A DNA stretch of 64,000 nt, from the NCBI GenBank assembly GCA_021108415.1, contig JAIOQX010000002.1, positions 558,001 to 622,000 on the forward strand, given 5' to 3'. Positions 1-8,407 of the stretch are shown piece after piece (positions within the stretch are counted from its first letter, which is position 1; every line of letters begins with the position of its first letter). Source of the stretch: Acholeplasmataceae bacterium (GTDB taxonomy: Bacteria; Bacillota_I; Bacilli_A; Acholeplasmatales; Acholeplasmataceae). Below the pieces are notes generated by a model. It was not told the DNA's origin. It saw nothing but the letters and a program-made list of their open reading frames with translations, and made no database searches. The position numbers and the translations under genes are program-made.

Positions 1-136
1 GAGAATGATTGAAAAGTGCTGTTGCACTTCCCAATACTGCCCAAACAGCATATGTTCTAAAAAAAATTAAAGATACTAAAGTCAATAAGACAGCATATCC
101 TAGTGCGATTAAATTAATTACGCTTACGTCTTTCAT
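1..136 (-). CDS. membrane protein start, likely ATP synthase I-chain-like (partial)
   Basis: The reading frame begins at ATG (136) behind a GAGGAAAG ribosome site and runs off the left edge, so only 45 residues are visible. They form a hydrophobic helix (LIALGYAVLLTLVSLIFF) followed by the start of a second one. It overlaps the end of the AtpZ-like gene by 23 bases, which points to translational coupling. In many bacteria an AtpI-type I-chain gene sits here just ahead of atpB, and position is the main reason for this call. The residues alone do not prove the family. Confidence 0.5.
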   Translation of the reverse strand, partial: MKDVSVINLIALGYAVLLTLVSLIFFRTYAVWAVLGSATALFNHS

Positions 137-326
137 ATCTTTCCTCACTTTTAATAAATTGATGCAATGTCATAAATCCAATAAAAATTCCGATAAATAG
201 TCCTGCAGCAGCTAAATAAGTTGCAAGTTCACCTTCTGGATCCATTTTTCTTCCAATATAAATCCCTAAAACAGATAACCCGATGACCGTAAAAAACATT
301 TGCATCACCATGGTGTAAGTCATCAT
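114..326 (-). CDS. AtpZ/AtpI-family small membrane protein
   Basis: A 70-residue protein with two membrane helices separated by a short polar turn (YIGRKMDPEGELATYL) and a basic tail. This is the usual layout of AtpZ/AtpI proteins that accompany F-type ATP synthase operons and are thought to help assemble the c-ring or carry Mg2+/Ca2+. The ORF track extends it into upp, but that start has no ribosome site. I prefer the ATG pair at 326/323; a TTG at 362 is possible. It follows upp directly and overlaps the next membrane gene. Confidence 0.62.
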   Translation of the reverse strand: MMTYTMVMQMFFTVIGLSVLGIYIGRKMDPEGELATYLAAAGLFIGIFIGFMTLHQFIKSEERYERRKRN

Positions 327-348
327 GATTTTTCTTCTTTTTTCTTTT

Positions 349-975
349 TTATTTGGTTCCAAATAACCTGTCCCCACAATCTCCAAGTCCAGGTACGATA
401 TATCCGTTTTCATTTAAATGAGAATCCATTGCTGCAAGATATATGGCTACATCTGGATGTTCATCATGAATCCGTTTAACACCTTCAGGACATCCAACTA
501 AACCAACGTATCTTATATCTGTTGCACCAGTACTTTTAACGATTTCAATTGCTTTAGCAGCAGATCCACCAGTCGCAAGCATAGGATCAACAACTAAGAC
601 AACACTATCTTTAATGATGTCTGGAAATTTTGAATAATAGACTTGAGGTTCTAGGCTAGTCTCATCACGATAAAGTCCTACATGTCCAATTTTTGCGGTT
701 GGAATAATGTTATGAATACCTTCAACCATTCCAAGTCCAGCTCTTAAAATTGGTACAATGACGATTTGTTTTTCTAATTCATATGCTTCTGTTTTACATA
801 TTGGTGTTTCAATTATTTTTTTCACGGTCGCAAAATCTCTAGTGATTTCATAAGTAATCAACCCACCTACTTCACTTACCGCTTCTCTAAATTCTTTTGT
901 TCCAGTGTTTTTATCTCTAATTCTTGTCATCTTATGATCAATCAAAGGATGATTTAATACAACTAATTTAGACAT
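349..975 (-). CDS. upp: uracil phosphoribosyltransferase
   Basis: Converts uracil and PRPP to UMP in pyrimidine salvage, in the cytosol. About 208 residues, the usual family length. The PRPP loop [12 protein letters not shown] and the uracil-binding end [17 protein letters not shown] are intact. Translation likely starts at the second of two ATGs (978/975), about 7 bases after a GAGGAGG site; the longer track ORF runs into rpiB. It overlaps the end of rpiB by a few bases and sits just ahead of ATP-synthase accessory genes, as in many Firmicutes. It fits the uracil permease and PyrR seen near 54 kb. Confidence 0.96.
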   Translation of the reverse strand: MSKLVVLNHPLIDHKMTRIRDKNTGTKEFREAVSEVGGLITYEITRDFATVKKIIETPICKTEAYELEKQIVIVPILRAGLGMVEGIHNIIPTAKIGHVGLYRDETSLEPQVYYSKFPDIIKDSVVLVVDPMLATGGSAAKAIEIVKSTGATDIRYVGLVGCPEGVKRIHDEHPDVAIYLAAMDSHLNENGYIVPGLGDCGDRLFGTK

Positions 976-1414
976 CATACTCCTCCTCAATTTTATTAAT
1001 TTTATCAAGTCTTTTTTGATGTCTTGGTTCATATGTCGATTCCATAAAAGCCTCAACTATTTTTACAGCCATCTCTTGTGTTGTAGTTCTACCACCAAGT
1101 GCGATGACATTTGCATGATTGTGTTGTTTTGCTAATCTTGCTGTCTCTTGGTTATAAACCAATGCTGCTCTGATGCCCTTAACCTTGTTTGCTGCTATAG
1201 ATATACCAATACCTGTTCCACATATAACAATACCAAAATCATAAGGCTTAGCTAAAACTGCTTCTGCTACTTTCTTGCCATAATCAGGGTAATCCACTGA
1301 GTCAGTTGAGTGTGTTCCAAAATCATCATAGTCAATCTCATGTTTATCAAAATATGATGTTAAATATGTTTTAAGTTCATATCCACCATGATCACTACCA
1401 ATTGCAATTTTCAT
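968..1414 (-). CDS. rpiB: ribose-5-phosphate isomerase B (RpiB/LacAB family)
   Basis: Interconverts ribose 5-phosphate and ribulose 5-phosphate in the pentose phosphate pathway. 148 residues. The N-terminal IGSDHGG, the [13 protein letters not shown] phosphate/anion loop with the catalytic Cys, and the [12 protein letters not shown] segment are all present. AAGGAGG lies 6 bases before ATG 1414. It is first in an rpiB-upp-ATPase run, linking ribose phosphate (PRPP precursor) to uracil salvage. A TATAAT-like element is visible upstream but without a clear -35. The related galactose-6-phosphate isomerase LacB is an alternative, but its neighbours do not support that. Confidence 0.93.
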   Translation of the reverse strand: MKIAIGSDHGGYELKTYLTSYFDKHEIDYDDFGTHSTDSVDYPDYGKKVAEAVLAKPYDFGIVICGTGIGISIAANKVKGIRAALVYNQETARLAKQHNHANVIALGGRTTTQEMAVKIVEAFMESTYEPRHQKRLDKINKIEEEYDV

Positions 1415-1534
1415 CTCTTCCTCCTTATATCGATATTCCAGTATATATTATATCATAATATATGTTTTATATCTCTAATATCTCTCACTTAATTATTGTG
1501 TGTTTTTATGTATGCAACGTCACTTTAAAGAAGA

Positions 1535-1556
1535 AAAAGATGTTGCCATCTTTTTT
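1535..1556 (-). terminator. terminator after typA
   Basis: AAAGATG and CATCTTT pair around a 4-base loop and are followed on the minus strand by a pyrimidine run (TTCTTC). The hairpin touches the typA stop codon. Modest strength. Confidence 0.5.
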
Positions 1557-3375
1557 ATACTTCTTTATTTATTGAATAAAAAGCTTTCTTTCTTTCATTA
1601 GCTTTTAAAATCGCTTTTCTAAGTCTTATCGTTTTAGGTGTAATTTCGATAAGTTCGTCATCATTAATAAATGCTAAACAAGCTTCTAAGTTCATGTTTT
1701 TAGATTTCTTTAAAACGACAGTTGAGTCTTTACCAGCAGTACGCATATTTGTTAATTGTTTCTCTTGAGTCACATTAACAACCATATCTGAATCTTTATT
1801 TGCTTCTCCTATAATCATACCTTCATAAACATTCATTCTAGGATCGACAAACATGATGCCTCGTTCTTCTAGTTTTCCGATTGCATATGCAGTTGTCATT
1901 GATGTGTTTATTGAAACAAGTGCGCCAGCTCTTCTATTTCCAACTGCTTCATAAATCATAGGTCTATAATCTAAAAATACATGTGATATGATGCCATATC
2001 CTTTTGTTGCTGTAAGAAATTGTGTCATAAATCCAATTAATCCTCTTGATGGCATAATGTATTGAATACGACTATAATCTCCAAGTTGACTCATTGTAGT
2101 TAAGTCACCTTTTCTCTCGCCAAGCATTTCAATAACAGTTCCCATAGATTCTGTTGGGCAATCTATTTGAACTTCTTCATATGGCTCATGCTTAATGCCA
2201 TCGATTTCTTTAACGATAACTCTTGGTCTAGAAACTTGAAATTCGAAATCTTCTCTTCTCATGTTTTCAATTAAAATACCTAAATGAAGTTCACCTCTAC
2301 CTGAGACAATCCATTGTTCGCTATTTCCGATACGTTCTACTTTTAAACTTACATCTTTTTGAGTTTCTTTATATAAACGATCCTCTATTTTAGATGCAGT
2401 AACATGCTTGCCTTCTTTTCCAGCAAATGGAGAATTGTTCGTTAAAAAAGTAATTTGAACGGTTGGTTCATCAATATGTAAATGAGGTAGTGCTTCTGTT
2501 TTACCAACTTCACAAATTGTTTCACCTACGTGAATATCAGGAAGTCCTGCAATAGAAACGATGTCTCCTGAATATGCAGTTTCAACTTCAATTTTTTCTA
2601 AACCCATGGATTGATAAATTTTTTGAATTCTAAAATCTATAGATGATCCATCCATACGGATACAAGTGACTGTATCATTTGCTGAAACTGATCCAGAATA
2701 AATCTTTCCGATTCCCATACGTCCTACATAATCGTTATAATCTACTAATGCTGGTTGAAATAAAAATGATGCTTCACTATCTTGGTTTGGTTGTGGAATT
2801 TCTTTAATAATTGTATCTAAAATTGGTTCCATTCTTACATGTTCATTTAATGTTGGTACATAGCTTGCAAGTCCTTGTAAGCCTGAAGCATATAACACTG
2901 GAAATTCTAATTGATGTTCATCTGCACCAAGATCTATAAATAGGTCATAAATCTCATTAACGGTTTTATCAATGTCCGCAAATTGTCTGTCAACTTTATT
3001 AACAACAACAATTGGTAATAGTTTAGCTTCTAACGCTTTTTTTAGTACAAAGCGAGTTTGTGGCATGACACCTTCAAATGCATCAACTAAAAGAAGCACA
3101 CCATCAACCATGTGCATAATTCTTTCAACTTCTCCACCAAAGTCAGCGTGACCTGGTGTATCTAATATATTGATTCGATAATTTTTATAAATGATTGCAG
3201 TATTTTTTGCTAAAATGGTAATCCCGCGTTCTCTTTCGATATCATTACTATCTAAAACGCGATCGTTTAGTGTTTGATGTATATCGTATCTTTCACTTTC
3301 TTTTAATAACTGATTTACCAACGTTGTTTTACCATGATCAACGTGGGCAATAATTGCGATGTTTCTAATATCCAT
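1555..3375 (-). CDS. typA: ribosome-associated GTPase TypA/BipA
   Basis: A translational GTPase of 606 residues that binds the ribosome and supports 50S assembly and growth under stress. G1 [11 protein letters not shown]3 DTPGHADF and G4 NKVD are in the first 130 residues, followed by EF-G-like domains II, III and V (SRGELHLGIL; MPSRGLIGF) and the BipA C-terminal domain. Full length, with ATG 3375 behind a GAGGAC site. Monocistronic by the look of it: a terminator-type hairpin lies upstream (tsaC side) and another downstream. Confidence 0.96.
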   Translation of the reverse strand: MDIRNIAIIAHVDHGKTTLVNQLLKESERYDIHQTLNDRVLDSNDIERERGITILAKNTAIIYKNYRINILDTPGHADFGGEVERIMHMVDGVLLLVDAFEGVMPQTRFVLKKALEAKLLPIVVVNKVDRQFADIDKTVNEIYDLFIDLGADEHQLEFPVLYASGLQGLASYVPTLNEHVRMEPILDTIIKEIPQPNQDSEASFLFQPALVDYNDYVGRMGIGKIYSGSVSANDTVTCIRMDGSSIDFRIQKIYQSMGLEKIEVETAYSGDIVSIAGLPDIHVGETICEVGKTEALPHLHIDEPTVQITFLTNNSPFAGKEGKHVTASKIEDRLYKETQKDVSLKVERIGNSEQWIVSGRGELHLGILIENMRREDFEFQVSRPRVIVKEIDGIKHEPYEEVQIDCPTESMGTVIEMLGERKGDLTTMSQLGDYSRIQYIMPSRGLIGFMTQFLTATKGYGIISHVFLDYRPMIYEAVGNRRAGALVSINTSMTTAYAIGKLEERGIMFVDPRMNVYEGMIIGEANKDSDMVVNVTQEKQLTNMRTAGKDSTVVLKKSKNMNLEACLAFINDDELIEITPKTIRLRKAILKANERKKAFYSINKEV

Positions 3376-3433
3376 ATAAGTCCTCTTTTCATAACCTTAT
3401 CTATTATATACCTTTTTTGTGTTTTTTTATATA

Positions 3434-3458
3434 AAAAAGTCCCAAAAAAGGAACTTTT
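3434..3458 (-). terminator. terminator after tsaC
   Basis: Stem AAAAGTTCC / GGGACTTTT with a T-rich loop; the minus strand continues into TTTTTTAT. It closes the prfA-prmC-tsaC unit about 55 bases after the tsaC stop. Confidence 0.65.
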
Positions 3459-3514
3459 ATTGTTATTTGTTGAAAAAGTGTCTATGAAAACCCTATCTTA
3501 GCCTTAAATGGATA

Positions 3515-4066
3515 TTATAGAGCTTTTAAATCTTCTAATTTGATATCGCCTTGTCGTAAAATCTTAATCTCATCAGTTGTTAAATCAACAACAGTTGATG
3601 ATACATGACTTTTATCGATATCACCATGGGGATAGATCTCATTAACGAAGTTGCCAAATATTTTATTAATATCCTTGATATTTGATAAAGGCTCTTCACC
3701 ACTTTTATTCAAACTAGTCACTCTTAAAATACCATAAGTATCAATCAATTTTAAAGCTGTCGGATGTTTAGGCATTCTAACTGCAATCGTTTCCTCACCT
3801 GTTTTACTTTTAAATATTGGTGTCGTATTTAAAACGATCGTCAACGCACCTGGCCAATATGTATTCATTAATTTTAAACTTAAATCACTAGTCACGCAAA
3901 CATCTTTTAATTGATCAATATGTGAGATTAACAATGGAATTTTTTTAGATTGTTCTCTACCTTTGATCTCATATATTTTTAATAAGGCTTCATCATCATA
4001 AAGTTTTGCAGCTAGGCCATATACAGTATCCGTAGGTATAACAATTAAGTCCCCTTTATTCATCAT
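3515..4066 (-). CDS. tsaC: L-threonylcarbamoyladenylate synthase (YrdC domain only)
   Basis: Makes threonylcarbamoyl-AMP, the first step of the t6A37 tRNA modification. 183 residues covering only the YrdC fold (PTDTVYGL near the start; VRMPKHP and SLNKSGEEP), without the extra C-terminal Sua5 domain, so TsaC-type rather than Sua5-type. ATG 4066 lies 6-7 bases after GGAGGTG inside the end of prmC; the genes overlap by 11 bases. The prfA-prmC-tsaC order is widespread in Firmicutes and groups translation-quality functions. Confidence 0.93.
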   Translation of the reverse strand: MMNKGDLIVIPTDTVYGLAAKLYDDEALLKIYEIKGREQSKKIPLLISHIDQLKDVCVTSDLSLKLMNTYWPGALTIVLNTTPIFKSKTGEETIAVRMPKHPTALKLIDTYGILRVTSLNKSGEEPLSNIKDINKIFGNFVNEIYPHGDIDKSHVSSTVVDLTTDEIKILRQGDIKLEDLKAL

Positions 4067-4910
4067 TTAATACACCTCCAAAACCAATAAATGTAAATCT
4101 ATCTTTTTGTTGAAGATCTTTCTTTTGAACGATTTTTCCATCTTTTAAATGTTTTTGAGCAAATCCTCTAATCACATCTTTTTGCATGTATCCATGCTCA
4201 AAAGCAATTAGTGATTTTTCCTTTAAAAAAGGTTTAATATCTTTTAATATTCTTTCATAAAAATCAACACCTAATTGTCCACCATATAGTGCAACATCTG
4301 GTTCTTTTTTCACGATATTATCAATAACTTCTTCATCAGGAATGTATGGAGGATTAGAGACAATCATATCAAATTTTTGATTAATGTTATTGAATAGATC
4401 GCTATGAATAATTTCAACATTAGCTTTTAATTTATCCTTATTTTGAGCTGCTACTTTTAATGCATCTAAACTTATATCACTAATAGATACACTCATATGA
4501 GGCTCTTCTAATGCAAGAGTGATACCTATACATCCGCTACCTGTTCCTAGATCTAATACAGAGATTTCTTTTTGATCAAAATATGTATCATATAAATATA
4601 AAACTTCTTCTACTAATGATTCTGTTTCGCTTCTTGGAATTAGAACATCACTAGAAACACTAAAAGCATGTCCATAAAAATAGGCATGTCCAATTAAGTG
4701 TTGTACTGGTATATCATTGTTTAGATAAAGATCTAATTTATCTAAAAAATTATTTTTTATATTATCTTCAACATCTTTTTTTAAATTTAAATAAAATTGA
4801 TGAGGATCTTGATTCGATAACTCCATTAAAAGCAGTTTAACAGCTTCTACTTCTTTATCTTTTTCAATCGCTTTTTTAGATGCATCTCTTAATAATTGGT
4901 CATAAGTCAC
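4056..4910 (-). CDS. prmC: release factor glutamine methyltransferase
   Basis: Methylates the Gln of the GGQ motif of release factors, here presumably RF1 encoded just upstream. 284 residues: an N-terminal helical bundle that binds the release factor, then a Rossmann methyltransferase domain with LDLGTGSGCIG for AdoMet and the catalytic SNPPYIP. The start is GTG (4910), overlapping the prfA TAG stop as TAGTG, a translational coupling signal. No other in-frame start sits near a ribosome site. Confidence 0.95.
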   Translation of the reverse strand: MTYDQLLRDASKKAIEKDKEVEAVKLLLMELSNQDPHQFYLNLKKDVEDNIKNNFLDKLDLYLNNDIPVQHLIGHAYFYGHAFSVSSDVLIPRSETESLVEEVLYLYDTYFDQKEISVLDLGTGSGCIGITLALEEPHMSVSISDISLDALKVAAQNKDKLKANVEIIHSDLFNNINQKFDMIVSNPPYIPDEEVIDNIVKKEPDVALYGGQLGVDFYERILKDIKPFLKEKSLIAFEHGYMQKDVIRGFAQKHLKDGKIVQKKDLQQKDRFTFIGFGGVLNDE

Positions 4911-5974
4911 TACTCAAGTTCTCCTGTAAGTTGACGCTTTTGAAATTCATTTAAAAGCGGTTCTAAAATAAGATCTAATCTACCATCTATAATCGCATCT
5001 AATCTTTGTAGCGTTAGCCCGATTCTATGATCTGATACTCTATTTTGTGGGTAGTTATAAGTTCTAATCTTTTCTGATCTATCACCACGACCAATAAGCG
5101 CGTGTCTTTTTTCATCTTCTTTAGCCGCTTGTTCACCTAAAATTTGATCATATATTCTTGTTTTAAGTAAAATAAATGCTTTAGCTTTATTTTCGTGTTG
5201 CGATTTACCTTCTTGACAACTTACTGCAATCCCTGTTGGCTCATGAACAAGTCTAACTGCAGATTTGGTTGTATTAACTGATTGTCCACCTGGTCCACTT
5301 GAGTTAAATGTGTCAAATCTAATATCATTCCAACTGATATCAATTTCAACTTCTTCTGCCTCAGGCATAACAATCACAGTTGCTGTTGATGTATGAATGC
5401 GTCCTTGAGATTCTGTTTCTGGAACTCTTTGTACACGATGGGTGCCTGATTCATATTTAAGCATAGAATATACAAGCTTTCCTGTAATCATAAACTCTAT
5501 AGATGTATATCCACCCATAGATCCTTCCATCGTATTAAGAATTTCAATTTTCCAATTTTTGGCTTCTGCATATCTAGAATACATTCTAAATAAATCACCA
5601 GCAAAGATATTACCTTCATCTCCTCCTGCAGCACCTTTAATTTCAACAATAACATTCTTATCGTCGTTAGGATCTTTAGGAAGTAGTAAGATTTTTAATT
5701 TATCTTCTGATGTTTCTAAGAATTTTTCTAGTTTATCAATCTCTTTTTCCGCCATTAAAATAAGATCGTCATCATCTTCAAGTTCGATCATTTCTTTTAG
5801 GTCTTTTAATTCGGTTTCTTTTTCTTTGTATAATCGGTAGAGCTCTACAGTTTCTTGAATACCTGCTGATTCTTTTAAAAGTTCAGTCATTTCTGTAATT
5901 TCTAAAGTTCCACTAATTACTTTTTCTTGTATCTCGTCATATTGCTTTTCTATAAGCTTTAGTCTATCAAACAT
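4910..5974 (-). CDS. prfA: peptide chain release factor 1
   Basis: Recognises UAA and UAG and triggers peptide release. 354 residues: N-terminal helical domain, codon-recognition tripeptide region (RVPETES, where RF1 proteins carry PxT), then the GPGGQSVN peptidyl-hydrolysis loop. The xPxT context marks RF1 rather than RF2 (SPF). ATG 5974 is preceded by AGGTGAT. UGA stops occur elsewhere in the window, so an RF2 gene should exist outside it. First gene of the prfA-prmC-tsaC operon; I see no clean promoter in the 70-base gap before dps. Confidence 0.97.
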   Translation of the reverse strand: MFDRLKLIEKQYDEIQEKVISGTLEITEMTELLKESAGIQETVELYRLYKEKETELKDLKEMIELEDDDDLILMAEKEIDKLEKFLETSEDKLKILLLPKDPNDDKNVIVEIKGAAGGDEGNIFAGDLFRMYSRYAEAKNWKIEILNTMEGSMGGYTSIEFMITGKLVYSMLKYESGTHRVQRVPETESQGRIHTSTATVIVMPEAEEVEIDISWNDIRFDTFNSSGPGGQSVNTTKSAVRLVHEPTGIAVSCQEGKSQHENKAKAFILLKTRIYDQILGEQAAKEDEKRHALIGRGDRSEKIRTYNYPQNRVSDHRIGLTLQRLDAIIDGRLDLILEPLLNEFQKRQLTGELE

Positions 5975-6046
5975 ATTATTATCACCTGCTAATTATATTA
6001 CCATATTTTAATCAATTATTCCATAGTTATATGCAAAGCATATGCC

Positions 6047-6075
6047 TTGAAGATGATTATAAATAGTGTTATAAT
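6047..6075 (+). promoter_or_regulatory. sigma-A promoter of dps
   Basis: TTGAAG and TATAAT separated by 17 bases, about 40 bases before the dps ATG. No Fur/PerR-box-like dyad was obvious to me around it. Confidence 0.75.
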
Positions 6076-6112
6076 TAAGGTAGTTAAAAAAAGAAAGGTG
6101 TTGAGTTTTATT

Positions 6113-6547
6113 ATGGAAAAATTATTTACGGCTTTAAACAAGCAAGTAGCAAACTTAAGCGTTTTTTTCACAAAGTTACATCACTATCACTGGTATGTAG
6201 AAGGGCCTCAATTTTATCAGTTACATGAAAAATTTGAAGCATTATATGATGAAATGAACGAATTATATGATGAATTCGCAGAAAGATTATTAATGATTGG
6301 TGGACAACCTGTATCAAATCTAAAATCATATTTAGAACTTACTTCTCTAAAAGAAGCAAGTGGTAAAGAAGCACCAATGGTTATGGCTAAACACATTTTA
6401 AATGACATCAAACTTATTAATACTGAATTAAAAGAAGCATTATTAATCGCACAAGAACTAGGTGATGAAGTAACAGCTGATATGTTAATCGGTACAATGG
6501 CAAGTTTTGACAAACACATTTGGATGTTAACAGCAACAACTAAATAA
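6113..6547 (+). CDS. dps: Dps/ferritin-like DNA-protection protein
   Basis: Forms a 12-subunit iron-storing shell that detoxifies peroxide and Fe2+. 144 residues. The inter-subunit ferroxidase signature is present: HHYHWYVEGPQF, then LHEKFEALYDEMNELYDEFAER, followed by the family's GGQP turn. I chose ATG 6113 rather than the longer track start, because the family begins here; AAAGGTG is 12 bases upstream, a little far. A single-gene plus-strand unit with its own promoter and a terminator shared with the convergent dnaB operon. Cytosolic. Confidence 0.92.
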   Translation: MEKLFTALNKQVANLSVFFTKLHHYHWYVEGPQFYQLHEKFEALYDEMNELYDEFAERLLMIGGQPVSNLKSYLELTSLKEASGKEAPMVMAKHILNDIKLINTELKEALLIAQELGDEVTADMLIGTMASFDKHIWMLTATTK

Positions 6548-6567
6548 TTAATAAAGAATAAAAAATT

Positions 6568-6600
6568 AAGGACCATTTCATTTGAAAGGGTCCTTTTTTT
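6568..6600. terminator. bidirectional terminator between dps and dnaB
   Basis: AAGGACC(A)TTTC / GAAA(G)GGTCCTT, with seven T on the plus strand and a shorter T-run on the minus strand. It lies between the converging ends of dps and dnaB. Confidence 0.8.
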
Positions 6601-6601
6601 G

Positions 6602-7954
6602 TTAATCTCTATATAGTGATTCTTCTCGATCTTCTTTAGCTGTAAATCTAGAATATTCAGTATCAAATCTAAAGCTTAATCTAATACCAGCCATACCTTG
6701 TCTATTTTTAGCAATACTTAATTCAACATCTCCTGTTTTCTTTTCAGGATCATGAATATAATAATCACCACGATACAAGAACATAACAATATCAGCATCT
6801 TGTTCAATTGCACCTGATTCACGAAGATCAGCTAGAACAGGTCTTTTATCTTCACGTTTTTCAACTTCACGAGATAATTGTGATAAAGCTAGAATAGGAA
6901 TTTTCAATTCTCTTGCCATTTGTTTTAAACTTCTAGAAATTCTTGCAACTTCTTCTTGTCTATTTCCTGATTTTGTATCTCCTTTAATCAATTGAAGATA
7001 ATCAATAATTACAAAATCTAATTTACCTTCTTGGGATAATTTTCTACATTTTGCTCTAATATCAGCAACTGTTACACTTGCTGAATCATCAAATGAAATA
7101 TTTAATAAAGATAGTGATTGGATACCACCTTCAAGATGTTGCCATTCTTTTGAAGTTAGGTTACCTGTTTTAATCTTATTATTTTCGACATTAGCTTCAG
7201 CTGAAAGCATACGAGCTGCAAGTTGTTCATTACTCATTTCTAGAGAGAAAATTGCAACTCCACTTTTTCCTTCTTTATTATGTTTAGCGATATTTAATGC
7301 TAAATTCATCGCAAGTGCTGATTTACCCATTGATGGTCTAGCAGCTAAGATAATTAATTCTTCTGGCTGCAAGCCAGCAGTCAATCGATCTAGGTTCTCA
7401 AATCCAGTGTGAAGACCTGTGATACCGCCTTTTTTATTTCTATTTTTTTCAGTTTTTTCTTTAACTTCTTTAATAACATCAGAGATTACTGCAAATGCAG
7501 ATGTTTTTCTTTTTTGAGCTAGGGCAAAGATTCTCTCTTCAGCTTGTGTTAAATATTCTTTAGCTTCTACATCTCCATCAAAACCTTGTTTAACAATTTC
7601 ATCAGCTAAATTAATGACTTGTCTTTTTAACGATCCATCTTTAACTAAATCAATATAGGTTTCTATATGCGCTGTTGATGGCACAAAATCAGCTAAGTCA
7701 AGGATGTATTTCATCCCACCGACTTTGCTTAGGTTTTGTGTTTGTTCTAATTTAGAACCAACACTTGCATAATCTATTTTTAAATTTTCGTTATATAAAT
7801 CTTGCATCGCTTGATAAATCAAGATATGACTTTGCTCAAAAAAATCTTCGTTATCTAATTGGTCTAAAACTTGTACAATCATTTTAGGATCTAGAAATAT
7901 TGAGCCAATAACAGATTGCTCTGCTTCTTTATGATAAGGTAAACTCTTTGCCAT
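6602..7954 (-). CDS. dnaB: replicative DNA helicase DnaB
   Basis: Hexameric 5'-3' helicase at the replication fork (DnaC in Bacillus naming). 450 residues: N-terminal primase-interacting domain (about 1-105), linker, then a RecA-like domain with Walker A ARPSMGKSA, Walker B VIIDYLQLI and the arginine-finger region. ATG 7954 starts 9 bases after the stop of the gdpP-rplI fusion. The gdpP-rplI-dnaB order is the ancestral Firmicutes order. No intein or insertion is visible. Confidence 0.97.
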   Translation of the reverse strand: MAKSLPYHKEAEQSVIGSIFLDPKMIVQVLDQLDNEDFFEQSHILIYQAMQDLYNENLKIDYASVGSKLEQTQNLSKVGGMKYILDLADFVPSTAHIETYIDLVKDGSLKRQVINLADEIVKQGFDGDVEAKEYLTQAEERIFALAQKRKTSAFAVISDVIKEVKEKTEKNRNKKGGITGLHTGFENLDRLTAGLQPEELIILAARPSMGKSALAMNLALNIAKHNKEGKSGVAIFSLEMSNEQLAARMLSAEANVENNKIKTGNLTSKEWQHLEGGIQSLSLLNISFDDSASVTVADIRAKCRKLSQEGKLDFVIIDYLQLIKGDTKSGNRQEEVARISRSLKQMARELKIPILALSQLSREVEKREDKRPVLADLRESGAIEQDADIVMFLYRGDYYIHDPEKKTGDVELSIAKNRQGMAGIRLSFRFDTEYSRFTAKEDREESLYRD

Positions 7955-7963
7955 AATAAAATC

Positions 7964-8407
7964 CTACTTTTCTACGATATGTACTTCAAATTGCGCCTTT
8001 ATCTCTTTGTTTAAGGTTACAAAAGCTGTATAGATACCAACAGAATTTATTTCTGATTGTAGTTCAACTTTTTTCTTATCAATTAAAATATGATGCTCTT
8101 TTTCAAATTCTTCAACTATTTGTTTAGTTGTAATCGCGCCAAAGAGTTTTCCATCTTTACCGATTTGAATGCCTAATGTAACTTTCTTACCATCAATTTC
8201 ACCTTTTAAGGATTTCATTAATGCGATATGTCTTTGATTTGCTTCTAGCATTTCTTGTTTTTCTTTTTCTAATGTCTCAAGGTTTTCGTCAGTTGCAAGC
8301 ACTGCCTTTTTTTGATTTACAAGAAATTGACCATAACCATTTGCAACTTCAATGATTTGATTCTTCTTGCCTTTTCCTTTAACATCTTCTAATAATATAA
8401 CTTTCAC
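7964..8407 (-). CDS. rplI: ribosomal protein bL9, internal in-frame start within gdpP
   Basis: A GTG codon at 8407 begins VKVILLEDV, aligning exactly with the usual bL9 N-terminus (MKVILLxDV). A near-perfect ribosome site, AAGGAGG, lies 7 bases upstream inside the gdpP coding frame. The resulting 147-residue protein has the normal bL9 length: N domain, long connecting helix (ENLETLEKEKQEMLEANQ), C domain. bL9 binds 23S rRNA near the L1 stalk and helps keep the reading frame. I infer that free bL9 is made by internal initiation, with some or all read-through product being the GdpP-bL9 fusion. Confidence 0.8.
   Translation of the reverse strand: MKVILLEDVKGKGKKNQIIEVANGYGQFLVNQKKAVLATDENLETLEKEKQEMLEANQRHIALMKSLKGEIDGKKVTLGIQIGKDGKLFGAITTKQIVEEFEKEHHILIDKKKVELQSEINSVGIYTAFVTLNKEIKAQFEVHIVEK

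Noticed and set aside
9-200. Plus-strand ORF 63 aa at the left edge
   Set aside because: It overlaps minus-strand genes with good ribosome sites (AtpZ-like and the partial membrane gene); no ribosome site of its own.
6217-6666. Minus-strand ORF 149 aa overlapping dps and dnaB
   Set aside because: It crosses the dps/dnaB terminator and mirrors real genes.
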